Shown here: piece after piece, positions 1 to 8,374 of the stretch
Numbering within the stretch: the stretch's first letter is position 1
How the letters are laid out: every line of letters starts with the position of its first letter
Assembly: GCA_947458675.1 (NCBI GenBank)
Contig: CANHAW010000008.1
Span: 1-15,469, forward strand
DNA: 15,469 nucleotides
Direction of reading: 5' to 3'
Origin: Beijerinckiaceae bacterium
GTDB taxonomy: Bacteria > Pseudomonadota > Alphaproteobacteria > Rhizobiales > Beijerinckiaceae
Notes under the pieces: generated by a model
What the model was told of the DNA's origin: nothing
The model's database searches: none
What the model saw: only the letters and a program-made list of their open reading frames with translations
Position numbers and translations under genes: made by a program

Positions 1-1
1 C

Positions 2-1000
<999 letters not shown>

Positions 1001-1007
1001 CCCGATC

Positions 1008-1643
1008 ATGCTGATCGCCATCGATGGACCTGCGGCATCGGGCAAGGGGACGCTCGCACGTCGTCTCGCGCGGCATTTCAACGTGCCCCATCTCGACACG
1101 GGCCTGCTCTATCGCGCAACGGCCGCCGGTGTGATCGACAAGGGCTACAGGCTGGAAGATGGAGCGCAGGCGGCCAGTATCGCGCGCGGCCTGGCTTTGG
1201 TCGATTTCGATGAAGAGCGTCTGCGCAGCCGGGAAATGGGCGAGGCGGCTTCTGTGGTCGCCGCCATCCCTGAAGTGCGGGAGGCTCTCATTGAGGCTCA
1301 GCGCCGTTTCGCCGCCCGGCCGGGCGGAGCCGTCCTCGACGGGCGCGATATCGGGACCGTCATTTGCCCTGAGGCACCGGTCAAGATTTTCGTCACGGCG
1401 AGCCCCGAAACCCGCGCCCAGCGCCGGGCCCTGGAACTGGCAGGGCGCGGCGAGAAAGTAGATTTTGCCGCCGTTCTTGAAGATATCAAAAAGCGCGATG
1501 CGCGGGACGCCGGTCGTTCTGCCGCCCCTCTGCGGGCAGCGGCAGATGCGGTGACGCTGGACACGACCCTTCTGGACGTCGAGGCCGCTTTTGCGGCAGC
1601 GCTGCGCATCGTTCAGGAAAAGGCTGCGCCAACACACGGATGA
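1008..1643 (+). CDS. cmk: Cytidylate kinase (CMP/dCMP kinase)
   Basis: Phosphorylates CMP and dCMP to the diphosphates with ATP; cytoplasmic pyrimidine salvage and recycling. The 211-residue protein opens with the Walker A loop GPAASGKGT (about residues 7-15), then [10 protein letters not shown] (CMP-binding region), [11 protein letters not shown], and a lid-like segment with [11 protein letters not shown] followed by [15 protein letters not shown]. Length is close to the family norm of about 210-230. I chose ATG 1008 because the kinase fold begins directly with MLIAIDGP; a TTG at 972 would add 12 residues overlapping the aroA end. No strong Shine-Dalgarno is visible, which fits reinitiation or coupling after the aroA stop 7 nt upstream. 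The aroA-cmk-rpsA order is common in Hyphomicrobiales. The unit ends at the hairpin terminator 54 nt downstream. Confidence 0.96.
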   Translation: MLIAIDGPAASGKGTLARRLARHFNVPHLDTGLLYRATAAGVIDKGYRLEDGAQAASIARGLALVDFDEERLRSREMGEAASVVAAIPEVREALIEAQRRFAARPGGAVLDGRDIGTVICPEAPVKIFVTASPETRAQRRALELAGRGEKVDFAAVLEDIKKRDARDAGRSAAPLRAAADAVTLDTTLLDVEAAFAAALRIVQEKAAPTHG

Positions 1644-1696
1644 GCGCGGGCGAATCAGCTTGCCGCCCCTCTGGGCTCCTGCTAGAAACCTCTCGA

Positions 1697-1735
1697 ATTC
1701 GGGCGAAGAGAAACCCTCTTCGCCCGGATTTTATT
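1697..1735 (+). terminator. Intrinsic terminator after cmk
   Basis: A 14-bp stem (1697-1710 paired with 1716-1729, core GGGCGAAGAG / CTCTTCGCCC, one G-T pair near the base) with a 5-nt loop AAACC, followed by a short T-rich run (ATTTTATT). It ends the aroA-cmk unit and separates it from rpsA. The U-tract is short and broken by an A at 1733, so termination may be incomplete. Confidence 0.8.
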
Positions 1736-1877
1736 CAAAACCCGTCCTTCCGCTCCGGCCACGCCGGCAGCCCCAAAGGGCCGACCGGTCGCAATGTCGA
1801 CCGGCTCCGGAGCGCCATGGGACGAATGTAACTCGAACCCCGCCGGCGATGCCCAACAGGGCGCCTCAGGAGACAAT
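1736..1877 (+). promoter_or_regulatory. Structured GC-rich leader/promoter region of rpsA
   Basis: This 142-nt stretch between the cmk terminator and rpsA must hold the rpsA promoter if the terminator is efficient; I could not find a convincing -35/-10 pair. It contains several self-complementary elements: CCGGC/GCCGG with a 3-nt loop (1755-1767), a 7-bp stem CCGGTCG/CGACCGG with a 6-nt loop (1785-1804), and the perfect palindrome GCTCCGGAGC (1804-1813). E. coli S1 represses its own translation through a folded rpsA leader, so a similar role here is possible but is inference. No protein-coding signal is evident; open frames through it are shadows or N-terminal overextensions of rpsA. Confidence 0.4.
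1868..1873 (+). promoter_or_regulatory. Ribosome binding site of rpsA
   Basis: AGGAGA lies 4 nt before the ATG at 1878. It decides the rpsA start against an in-frame ATG 84 nt upstream that has no such site. Confidence 0.8.
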
Positions 1878-3611
1878 ATGGCCAATTCTGCCACTGCTTC
1901 GCTCAATCCGACACGCGATGATTTTGCCGCTCTTCTCGACGAGAGCTATGGAGAAAGCGAAGCCTTCGAAGGTTCCGTCGTCAAGGGAACCGTGGTTGGC
2001 ATCGAAAAGGATGTCGCCGTCATCGACATCGGTCTGAAGACCGAAGGCCGCGTGCCGCTGCGCGAATTCACGGGTCCGGGCCGCGAAGCCGCCCCGAAGA
2101 TCGGCGATGTCGTTGAAGTTTATCTGGAGCGCGTCGAAAATGCGCTCGGCGAAGCCGTCATCTCGCGTGAGAAGGCGCGTCGCGAAGAGAGCTGGGTCAA
2201 GCTCGAAAAGGCTTTCGAAGCCGGCGAAAAGGTCGACGGCGTTATCTTCAATCAGGTCAAGGGCGGCTTCACGGTCGATCTCGACGGCGCCGTGGCGTTC
2301 TTGCCGCGCAGCCAGGTCGACATTCGCCCGATCCGCGACGTCACCCCGCTCATGGGCGTGCCGCAGCCATTCCAGATCCTCAAGATGGACCGCCGCCGCG
2401 GCAATATCGTCGTGTCGCGCCGCACGGTTCTCGAAGAGAGCCGCGCCGAACAGCGTCATGAAATCGTGGCCAACCTTGAAGAAGGTCAGGTCATTGAGGG
2501 CATGGTCAAGAACATCACCGATTACGGCGCATTCGTGGATCTGGGTGGAATCGACGGCCTGCTGCATGTCACCGACATTGCATGGCGCCGCGTCAACCAT
2601 CCGACCGAAGTGCTCAACATCGGCCAGACGGTGCGCGTGAAGATCGTCAAGATCAATCACGACACGCACCGCATCTCGCTTGGCATGAAGCAGCTGCTCG
2701 ACGATCCCTGGCAGGCTATCGACAGCAAATATCCGCTCAATGCACGCCTCCATGGTCGCGTCACGAATATCACCGACTACGGTGCATTCGTTGAACTCGA
2801 GCCTGGCATCGAAGGCCTCATCCACGTTTCCGAAATGTCGTGGACGAAGAAGAACGTGCATCCCGGCAAGATCGTTTCGACGAGCCAGGAAGTCGACGTT
2901 CAGGTTCTCGAAGTCGATCCGGTCAAGCGCCGCATTTCGCTCGGACTCAAGCAGACGCTTGCCAATCCGTGGGAAGTCTTCGCTGAAAAGCATCCGGTCG
3001 GCACGGAAGTCGAAGGCGAAGTCAAGAACAAGACCGAATTCGGCCTGTTCATCGGCCTCGATGGCGATGTGGACGGCATGGTCCATCTCTCGGATCTGGA
3101 CTGGAACCGTCCGGGCGAGCAGGTCATCGAAGAGTACAAGAAGGGCGACATGGTCAAGGCGAAAGTGCTTGACGTGGACGTCGAGAAGGAGCGCATTTCG
3201 CTCGGCATCAAGCAGCTGGCGAGCGATCCCTTCACTTCGGCCAGCGCCGGCAGTGAAGAAGGCGGCGACCTCAAGAAGGGCGCAGTCGTGACCTGCGAAG
3301 TCATGGAAGTGAAGGAAGGCGGCATCGATGTGAAGATTGCCGGCTCCGACCTCGTCACCTTCATCAAGCGCAGCGAACTCGCCCGCGACCGCGCCGACCA
3401 GCGCTCTGAGCGTTTCGCCGTCGGCGAAAAGGTCGATGCGCGCATCACGCAATTCGATCGCCGCGCCCGCAAGGTCTCGGTGTCGATCAAGGCTCTCGAA
3501 ATGGCTGAAGAAAAGGAAGCCATTGCGGCTTACGGCTCAGCCGATTCGGGCGCTTCGCTTGGCGACATTCTCGGCGCTGCCCTCAAGGCACGCGATACCG
3601 ACAAGAAGTAA
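1878..3611 (+). CDS. rpsA: 30S ribosomal protein S1
   Basis: Largest ribosomal protein; it binds mRNA on the 30S subunit and helps initiation on structured or weakly SD-led messages. The 577-residue product has six S1 (OB-fold) repeats at about residues 32-98, 116-183, 203-271, 288-358, 375-445 and 468-536. Repeats 3-5 carry the classic pattern, such as KNITDYGAFVDLGGIDGLLH followed by ISLGMKQL. Repeats 1 and 2 are the more divergent ribosome-docking type and repeat 6 is degenerate. The tail from about 545 is Ala/Glu/Asp rich. ATG 1878 was chosen for its AGGAGA site and because MANSATASLNPTRDDFAALL is a typical alphaproteobacterial S1 start; the upstream ATG at 1794 adds a low-complexity unsupported leader. 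Codon use is strongly biased, as expected for a highly expressed gene. It is flanked by two terminators and so forms its own transcription unit. Confidence 0.98.
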   Translation: MANSATASLNPTRDDFAALLDESYGESEAFEGSVVKGTVVGIEKDVAVIDIGLKTEGRVPLREFTGPGREAAPKIGDVVEVYLERVENALGEAVISREKARREESWVKLEKAFEAGEKVDGVIFNQVKGGFTVDLDGAVAFLPRSQVDIRPIRDVTPLMGVPQPFQILKMDRRRGNIVVSRRTVLEESRAEQRHEIVANLEEGQVIEGMVKNITDYGAFVDLGGIDGLLHVTDIAWRRVNHPTEVLNIGQTVRVKIVKINHDTHRISLGMKQLLDDPWQAIDSKYPLNARLHGRVTNITDYGAFVELEPGIEGLIHVSEMSWTKKNVHPGKIVSTSQEVDVQVLEVDPVKRRISLGLKQTLANPWEVFAEKHPVGTEVEGEVKNKTEFGLFIGLDGDVDGMVHLSDLDWNRPGEQVIEEYKKGDMVKAKVLDVDVEKERISLGIKQLASDPFTSASAGSEEGGDLKKGAVVTCEVMEVKEGGIDVKIAGSDLVTFIKRSELARDRADQRSERFAVGEKVDARITQFDRRARKVSVSIKALEMAEEKEAIAAYGSADSGASLGDILGAALKARDTDKK

Positions 3612-3637
3612 AAGTCTCCGCAAGGAGCTTTGCTCGA

Positions 3638-3669
3638 GGCCCGCGCAGAAATGTGCGGGCCTTTTTTTT
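3638..3669 (+). terminator. Intrinsic terminator after rpsA
   Basis: A 10-bp GC-rich stem GGCCCGCGCA / TGTGCGGGCC (one G-T pair) closed by a GAAA tetraloop and followed by eight T residues. It is a textbook rho-independent terminator 26 nt after the rpsA stop and should end that unit efficiently. Confidence 0.95.
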
Positions 3670-3744
3670 AAGCCTGCGTCACATTCGGCGAGCATTGCTT
3701 GCTTCCCCGCCAGTGTCTCTCTACGTTTCGTCACGACAGACACA

Positions 3745-4728
3745 ATGGATCGTCACATGGCCAGCTATCCTGATGCAGACCACATCGTCGATCGCCGCAT
3801 TCTCCGGCGCAAACTGAGCTTCTGGCGAATTGTCACATTTCTGATCGTGGCGGGCGTTCTTGTCGGGGCGGGCCTGTATTTCAGCACAAGCGACACAAAA
3901 AGCGGCCATCACATCGCCAGGCTCTCCATCGAGGGCGTCATCACCGGCGACAAGGATACGCTCAAACTTGTGCGCGACATCGGCCATTCACGCACGGCCG
4001 ACGCGCTGATCGTCTCGATTGAAAGCCCCGGCGGAACGACGACCGGCGCCGAGCGCCTGTTCAAGGAATTACGCGCAATATCGGAGAAAAAACCGGTCGT
4101 TGCCGTTGTGGGAACCATGGCCGCCTCGGGTGGATATATTGCGGCTCTGGGCACAGATCGTATTTTCGCCGAAGGCAATTCTCTGGTCGGCTCAATCGGC
4201 GTTCTGTTCCAATATCCCAATTTCGGCAAGCTGCTGGACACTGTCGGCGTCTCGGTTGAAAGCGTGAAATCCTCGCCGCTCAAGGCATCGCCGAGCGGCT
4301 ATGAGCCGACGAGCCCGGAGGCGCGCGCCGCCATTGCAGCCCTCGTCGGCGATTCCTTTGCCTGGTTCAAGGAGCTGGTCCAGACACGTCGGAGCCTGAG
4401 CGAGGACGAGCTCGCGAAAGTGAGCGACGGGCGCGTCTTTACCGGCCGACAGAGCATCGAGCTCAAATTGGTTGATGCGCTCGGCGGCGAGCGCGAGGCC
4501 ATCGCCTGGCTGGAGCGGGAAAGGAAGATCGACAAGGGGCTGCCCGTGCGGGACTGGAAGAAAGACCGCAGTCTGGAGCGGCTCGGCCTGCTCGGCGCAT
4601 CGGCGGCCGTGCTCGATGGCATGGGTTTGAGCGATCTGGCCGCCCCGCTGCGCCGTCTTGCAAGTCTTGGGGATGCCCGCCTCCTTGACGGTCTGGTTTC
4701 GATTTGGCAAGTTGCGCCAGTCGATTGA
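3745..4728 (+). CDS. sppA: Signal peptide peptidase SppA, short single-domain form (S49 family)
   Basis: Membrane-bound serine protease that degrades signal peptides left after protein export. The 327-residue product has an N-terminal membrane segment at about 26-46 (FWRIVTFLIVAGVLVGAGLY) preceded by an Arg/Lys-rich stretch, so the catalytic domain should face the periplasm. Ser128 lies in GTMAASGGYIAAL and Lys180 in KSSPLKASPSG. They are 52 residues apart, the spacing of the Bacillus SppA Ser-Lys dyad, which supports an active enzyme. It is about half the length of E. coli SppA because it has one S49 domain, not two. No clear ribosome binding site precedes ATG 3745; the in-frame ATG at 3757 is an equal alternative. 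A much longer upstream frame would overlap rpsA and is rejected. Its promoter must lie in the 75 nt after the rpsA terminator; I see no clear match. Confidence 0.93.
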   Translation: MDRHMASYPDADHIVDRRILRRKLSFWRIVTFLIVAGVLVGAGLYFSTSDTKSGHHIARLSIEGVITGDKDTLKLVRDIGHSRTADALIVSIESPGGTTTGAERLFKELRAISEKKPVVAVVGTMAASGGYIAALGTDRIFAEGNSLVGSIGVLFQYPNFGKLLDTVGVSVESVKSSPLKASPSGYEPTSPEARAAIAALVGDSFAWFKELVQTRRSLSEDELAKVSDGRVFTGRQSIELKLVDALGGEREAIAWLERERKIDKGLPVRDWKKDRSLERLGLLGASAAVLDGMGLSDLAAPLRRLASLGDARLLDGLVSIWQVAPVD

Positions 4729-4784
4729 GCAATTATTGACTTAAGGGCCCATGTTTTCTGGTCCGTTTTGGCAGTTCATTTTCC

Positions 4785-4789
4785 GGGGG
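4785..4789 (+). promoter_or_regulatory. Ribosome binding site of ihfB
   Basis: GGGGG sits 5 nt before the GTG at 4795. It supports the GTG start against the TTG at 4768, which would add nine residues not found in IHF proteins. Confidence 0.55.
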
Positions 4790-4794
4790 CGCAA

Positions 4795-5085
4795 GTGATC
4801 AAATCAGAACTCGTTCAACGCATCGCGGAACGCAATCCTCATCTTTACCTGCGAGACGTCGAAAATATCGTGAACGCGATTCTCGATGAAATCACGCATG
4901 CCTTGTCGCGCGGAGACCGTGTTGAATTGCGCGGCTTTGGCGCCTTTTCCGTCAAGCGTCGCGACGCGCGCCTGGGCCGCAACCCGCGCACCGGCGCCCA
5001 TGTCGAAGTCGACGAAAAAGTCGTACCCTTCTTCAAGACGGGCAAGGAAATGCGCGAGCGCCTGAACGAAGGCACGCCGGGCTAA
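4795..5085 (+). CDS. ihfB: Integration host factor subunit beta
   Basis: Small DNA-bending protein that pairs with IHF alpha (ihfA, not in this window) and acts in recombination, replication and transcription. The 96-residue product begins [17 protein letters not shown], the standard IHF-beta start, using a GTG initiator. The helical dimer body runs to about residue 40. [14 protein letters not shown] follows, then the DNA-wrapping arm with GRNPRTG, in which Pro64 is the residue that intercalates at the DNA kink in E. coli IHF. The beta assignment over HU or IHF alpha rests on the start and on the sppA-ihfB-lapA-trpF neighbourhood, which is conserved in Hyphomicrobiales. It lies 66 nt after sppA. 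A TTGACT sits between the two genes, but I found no matching -10. Confidence 0.95.
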   Translation: MIKSELVQRIAERNPHLYLRDVENIVNAILDEITHALSRGDRVELRGFGAFSVKRRDARLGRNPRTGAHVEVDEKVVPFFKTGKEMRERLNEGTPG

Positions 5086-5107
5086 TGCCCGCCGCCGCGG
5101 GAGCAGG

Positions 5108-5446
5108 ATGAAAACATTTCTCAAATGGCTTGTCCTGGCCCCCATCGGTGCGGTCCTGATTGCTTTTGCAGTCACCAATCGTGAGCCGGTTCGGGTCATT
5201 TTCGACCCGCTTCCCGGCGCCTATTCGATCTTCGAAATCACCGCGCCCCTCTTTATTGTTCTGTTTCTGGCTGCCGGGACAGGCGTGATTGCGGGCTCCT
5301 TTGCCACATGGCTCTCGCAACGCCGGAACCGTCAGATAGCGCGGCAGGCGCGCGCCGATCTGGAGCGGCTGCGCCGCGAAGCCGAAGCGCTGCGCGCGCA
5401 ATTATCCTCACGCACAGCCATAGAAGGCCCGCGCGAGACGGCGTGA
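5108..5446 (+). CDS. lapA: LapA-domain (DUF1049) small inner-membrane protein
   Basis: The 112-residue protein has two hydrophobic segments, about residues 5-24 (LKWLVLAPIGAVLIAFAVTN) and 46-69 (APLFIVLFLAAGTGVIAG onward), separated by a short loop with NREPVRVIFDPLP, then a basic, Arg/Ala/Glu-rich coiled-coil-like tail (about 70-100). This is the layout of the LapA family, which in E. coli works with LapB (YciM) in the control of lipopolysaccharide assembly. The tail should lie in the cytoplasm. No lapB is seen here, so the role in this organism is by family only. GGGAG at 5099-5103 lies 4 nt before the ATG. It follows ihfB by 22 nt and precedes trpF, a linkage common in Hyphomicrobiales. 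Confidence 0.85.
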   Translation: MKTFLKWLVLAPIGAVLIAFAVTNREPVRVIFDPLPGAYSIFEITAPLFIVLFLAAGTGVIAGSFATWLSQRRNRQIARQARADLERLRREAEALRAQLSSRTAIEGPRETA

Positions 5447-5592
5447 TCCTGTCAGGACGGCGCTGGACATGATGCCTGCGCCATGCGAGCAAAGCGCATG
5501 CTGTCCAATCCTTCGACTGCGGGCGCAGATTTTCTTGCCGGCCTGAACTTTCCCCAGCCCTTGCGGGACGCGCTGGCGCGCCGCGCGCAGCC

Positions 5593-5598
5593 AAAGGG
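5593..5598 (+). promoter_or_regulatory. Candidate ribosome binding site of trpF
   Basis: AAAGGG lies 4 nt before the GTG at 5603, from which TrpF would begin directly with VIKICGL as in most homologues. The ATG at 5483 has no comparable site. The match is moderate, so the start remains open. Confidence 0.4.
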
Positions 5599-5602
5599 TC
5601 CG

Positions 5603-6277
5603 GTGATCAAGATTTGTGGTCTTTCGAGCGCCGAAACGCTGGCCCATGCGCTGGACGCGGGTGCAGATATGGTGGGCCTCGTATTCTTCCCCAAAAGCCC
5701 GCGGCATGTTGAGCTGGAGGCGGCCGCCCGCCTTGCGGCCCTGGCCGGAGACCGCGCCATCAAGGTCGCTTTGACCGTCGATGCTCCCGATGATCTCCTC
5801 AAATCCATTATTGCTGCTGCAAAGCCGGACATGCTGCAGCTACATGGCAAGGAGAGCCCGGCGCGGGTGATGGAAATCCGCAGCCTGTTCGGACTGCCCG
5901 TTATGAAGGCCATCGGCATTTCGGGCCGGGACGATCTGGCGACCGCCAGCCTCTATCATGGGGCTGCCGACCGCATCCTTTTCGATGCCAAACCGCCTGC
6001 CGGGGCAGATCTGCCCGGTGGAAACGGCCTGATTTTCGACTGGGACCTGCTCAAAAACATCGATCTTGCGACCCCTTTCATGCTCTCGGGGGGGCTGGAC
6101 CCCGAAAATGTCGCCCAAGCCCTGCGCCGCACGGGCTGCGGTGGCGTCGATGTCTCCTCCGGGGTCGAGAGTGCCCCCGGCCAGAAGGATCCCGCCCGAA
6201 TGTCCGCCTTCGTCCAGTCAGTCCGCGGGGCAACCAGCGACATCGAAACCCTTGGTTCGGAAGGCGTGACGGGTTAA
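5603..6277 (+). CDS. trpF: Phosphoribosylanthranilate isomerase
   Basis: Converts N-(5'-phosphoribosyl)anthranilate to CdRP in tryptophan synthesis; a cytoplasmic single-domain TIM barrel. From the GTG at 5603 the product has 224 residues, the usual family length. The general base Cys5 is in KICGL and the general acid Asp128 in LFDAKPP. The phosphate-binding end of the barrel is seen in SGGLDPENV and [11 protein letters not shown]. The frame stays open upstream, and an ATG at 5483 would give 264 residues with a 40-residue extension unusual for TrpF. I prefer GTG 5603 for its AAAGGG site and the family length. Against this, the 5483 start would leave only 36 nt after lapA, and the extension reads like coding sequence. 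The identity is certain; the start is not. trpB starts 28 nt after the stop. Confidence 0.93.
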   Translation: MIKICGLSSAETLAHALDAGADMVGLVFFPKSPRHVELEAAARLAALAGDRAIKVALTVDAPDDLLKSIIAAAKPDMLQLHGKESPARVMEIRSLFGLPVMKAIGISGRDDLATASLYHGAADRILFDAKPPAGADLPGGNGLIFDWDLLKNIDLATPFMLSGGLDPENVAQALRRTGCGGVDVSSGVESAPGQKDPARMSAFVQSVRGATSDIETLGSEGVTG

Positions 6278-6305
6278 GACACGCTCCGACCGTCTGGAGC
6301 CATCC

Positions 6306-7523
6306 GTGAACAATATCTCTCCAAATTCCTTCCGCACCGGGCCGGATGAGCGTGGCCATTTCGGCCTCTTCGGAGGCCGCTTCGTCGCCGAGACGTTGAT
6401 GCCGCTCATTCTCGATCTGGAAAAGGCCTATGAAGTGGCCAAGGCCGATCCTGCCTTCCATGATGAGCTTGCGCATCTGGCGAAACATTATGTCGGGCGT
6501 CCGAGCCCGCTTTATTTTGCCGAACGCATGACGGAAGAACTCGGCGGCGCGAAAATCTATTTCAAGCGCGATGAGCTGAACCATACGGGCGCACACAAGA
6601 TCAACAATGTGCTCGGCCAGATTTTGCTCGCACGCAGAATGGGCAAGAAGCGCATTATCGCGGAGACGGGTGCCGGCCAGCATGGCGTGGCAACAGCCAC
6701 AGCCTGCGCGAAATATGGACTCGAATGCATCGTCTATATGGGCGCCGTCGATGTCGAACGCCAAAAGCCAAATGTCTTCCGCATGAAAATGCTCGGCGCG
6801 AAGATTGTGCCGGTGCAATCGGGCGCGCGTACGCTGAAAGATGCCATGAACGAGGCGCTGCGCGATTGGGTCACCAATGTCGCCGATACATTTTATTGCA
6901 TCGGCACGGCGGCAGGCCCTCATCCCTATCCGGCCATGGTGCGCGATTTCCAGTCGATCATCGGCAAGGAAACGCGCTGGCAGATGGAAGAGCTCGAAGG
7001 CCGCTTGCCGGATTCGCTCGTCGCCTGCATCGGCGGCGGCTCAAATGCCATTGGCCTGTTTCATCCTTTCCTCGATGACAAGAGCGTCGAGATCTATGGC
7101 GTCGAAGCCGCCGGACATGGGCTCGCATTGCCCGAAGGCCATGCTGCTTCGCTTGCCGGCGGAAAGCCCGGTGTGCTGCATGGCAATCGCACTTATCTTC
7201 TGATGAATGACGATGGGCAGATCATCGAAGGACATTCGATTTCAGCCGGTCTCGATTATCCCGGTATCGGGCCTGAACATGCCTGGCTGCGCGATATCGG
7301 CCGCGTGACTTATGTGTCGGCGACTGACAAGGAAGCGCTGGAGGGTCTGCAATTATGCTGCCGGACAGAGGGCATTATTCCAGCCCTCGAGCCTTCGCAT
7401 GCTTTGGCCTATGTCACGAAGCTGGCACCGACGAAGCCGAAGGATCACTTGATGGTGGTCAACATCTGCGGCCGTGGCGACAAGGATATTTTCACCGTCG
7501 CCGAGCATCTGGGGGGAATGTGA
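6306..7523 (+). CDS. trpB: Tryptophan synthase beta chain
   Basis: PLP enzyme that joins indole, channelled from TrpA, with L-serine to form tryptophan. It is 405 residues long with a GTG start, preceded by GGAG (6296-6299) at 6 nt. The start [20 protein letters not shown] is typical of the family. The Schiff-base lysine is Lys98 in [36 protein letters not shown], the PLP-phosphate loop [10 protein letters not shown], and the late segment with [12 protein letters not shown] are all intact. The N-terminal motif [13 protein letters not shown] is also present. The stop TGA shares one base with the ATG of trpA, so the two chains of the alpha2-beta2 complex are likely translated in step. Confidence 0.98.
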   Translation: MNNISPNSFRTGPDERGHFGLFGGRFVAETLMPLILDLEKAYEVAKADPAFHDELAHLAKHYVGRPSPLYFAERMTEELGGAKIYFKRDELNHTGAHKINNVLGQILLARRMGKKRIIAETGAGQHGVATATACAKYGLECIVYMGAVDVERQKPNVFRMKMLGAKIVPVQSGARTLKDAMNEALRDWVTNVADTFYCIGTAAGPHPYPAMVRDFQSIIGKETRWQMEELEGRLPDSLVACIGGGSNAIGLFHPFLDDKSVEIYGVEAAGHGLALPEGHAASLAGGKPGVLHGNRTYLLMNDDGQIIEGHSISAGLDYPGIGPEHAWLRDIGRVTYVSATDKEALEGLQLCCRTEGIIPALEPSHALAYVTKLAPTKPKDHLMVVNICGRGDKDIFTVAEHLGGM

Positions 7524-8362
7524 TGACGACGCGCATGGAAAAGCGCTTTGCTTTATGCAAGGCGGAAGGTCGCGCGGCGCTTGTCACCTTTCTCATGGCG
7601 GGCGATCCAGACCCGAAGACATCGCTCGATCTCATCAAGGCACTGCCGCAGGCTGGAGCGGATGTCATTGAAATCGGCATGCCCTTCACCGATCCAATGG
7701 CCGATGGCCCCTCGATCCAGGCCGCCGGTCTGCGCGCCCTTGCTGCGGGAATGAGCCTGACAAAAACGCTCGATCTTGTGCGTGCATTCCGCAAGGCAGA
7801 TACAGACACGCCGATCGTGCTCATGGGCTATTTCAACCCGATCTATGTGCGCGGCGTTGAAAAATTCCTGGGCGAGGCGAAAGAAGCCGGCGTCGATGGA
7901 TTGATCGTCGTCGATCTGCCGCCTGAAGAAGATGACGAGCTCTGCCTGCCCGCATTGGCGGCCGGCCTGCATTTCATCAGGCTGGCGACGCCGACGACCG
8001 ACGACAAACGCCTGCCGACAGTTCTCACCAATACGTCGGGCTTTCTCTATTATGTGTCGATCACCGGCATTACGGGGGCGGCAACACCCGATTACTCGAA
8101 AGTGGCGCAGGCGGTGCATCGCATCAAGGCGCAGACACAATTGCCGGTCGCTGTCGGATTTGGCGTCAAGAATGCCCAGACTGCCGCTTCGCTTGCCGCT
8201 CACGCCGATGGCGTGGTCGTCGGCTCGGCCCTGATAGATGCGTTGAAAAATTCTCTCGATGCGCAAAACCGCGCAACCGGAACGACGCTTACCGCCGTCA
8301 CATCGCTTGTTTCAGACATTGCCCATGGCGTGCGTAGCGCACGCAAGGCCGCCGCAGAATAA
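7523..8362 (+). CDS. trpA: Tryptophan synthase alpha chain
   Basis: Cleaves indole-3-glycerol phosphate to indole and glyceraldehyde-3-phosphate and passes indole to TrpB. The 279-residue TIM barrel keeps both catalytic acids: Glu50 in VIEIGMPF and Asp61 in PMADGPSIQ. The phosphate-binding motifs TGAA and GFGVKN, and VVGSAL near the end, are also seen. The start ATG 7523 overlaps the trpB stop by one base (TGATG) and has a run of six G (7511-7516) 6 nt upstream inside trpB; a longer frame from 7355 lies wholly inside trpB and is rejected. accD follows after 12 nt, as in many alphaproteobacteria, so tryptophan, fatty-acid and folate genes probably share a transcript here. Confidence 0.97.
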   Translation: MTTRMEKRFALCKAEGRAALVTFLMAGDPDPKTSLDLIKALPQAGADVIEIGMPFTDPMADGPSIQAAGLRALAAGMSLTKTLDLVRAFRKADTDTPIVLMGYFNPIYVRGVEKFLGEAKEAGVDGLIVVDLPPEEDDELCLPALAAGLHFIRLATPTTDDKRLPTVLTNTSGFLYYVSITGITGAATPDYSKVAQAVHRIKAQTQLPVAVGFGVKNAQTAASLAAHADGVVVGSALIDALKNSLDAQNRATGTTLTAVTSLVSDIAHGVRSARKAAAE

Positions 8363-8374
8363 TTCGAGGATCCG

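Noticed and set aside
1640..1831. Small plus-strand open frame in the cmk-rpsA gap
   Set aside because: It runs through the terminator hairpin and has no domain or ribosome binding site.
1794..1877. N-terminal extension of rpsA from an ATG at 1794
   Set aside because: The extension is unlike any S1 N-terminus and the AGGAGA site points to ATG 1878.
2509..2793. Near-identical DNA segments encoding NITDYGAFV twice, suggesting a DNA repeat
   Set aside because: They are the equivalent strands of S1 domains 3 and 4 in rpsA; conserved protein repeats explain the similarity.
1866..3452. Long open frame of 528 codons on the minus strand opposite rpsA
   Set aside because: It mirrors the strongly biased codons of rpsA, has no recognisable domain and no ribosome binding site; the plus strand is certainly S1.
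3337..3744. Upstream extension of sppA through the rpsA end and terminator
   Set aside because: It would read across rpsA in another frame and through the terminator hairpin; the membrane anchor follows ATG 3745 directly.
4736..4764. TTGACT before ihfB as a -35 promoter element
   Set aside because: No acceptable -10 hexamer is found at 16-18 nt spacing, so the promoter is not supported.
7355..7522. Upstream extension of trpA inside trpB
   Set aside because: It lies entirely in the trpB reading region and encodes nothing like TrpA; ATG 7523 has a G-rich site and starts at the family position.
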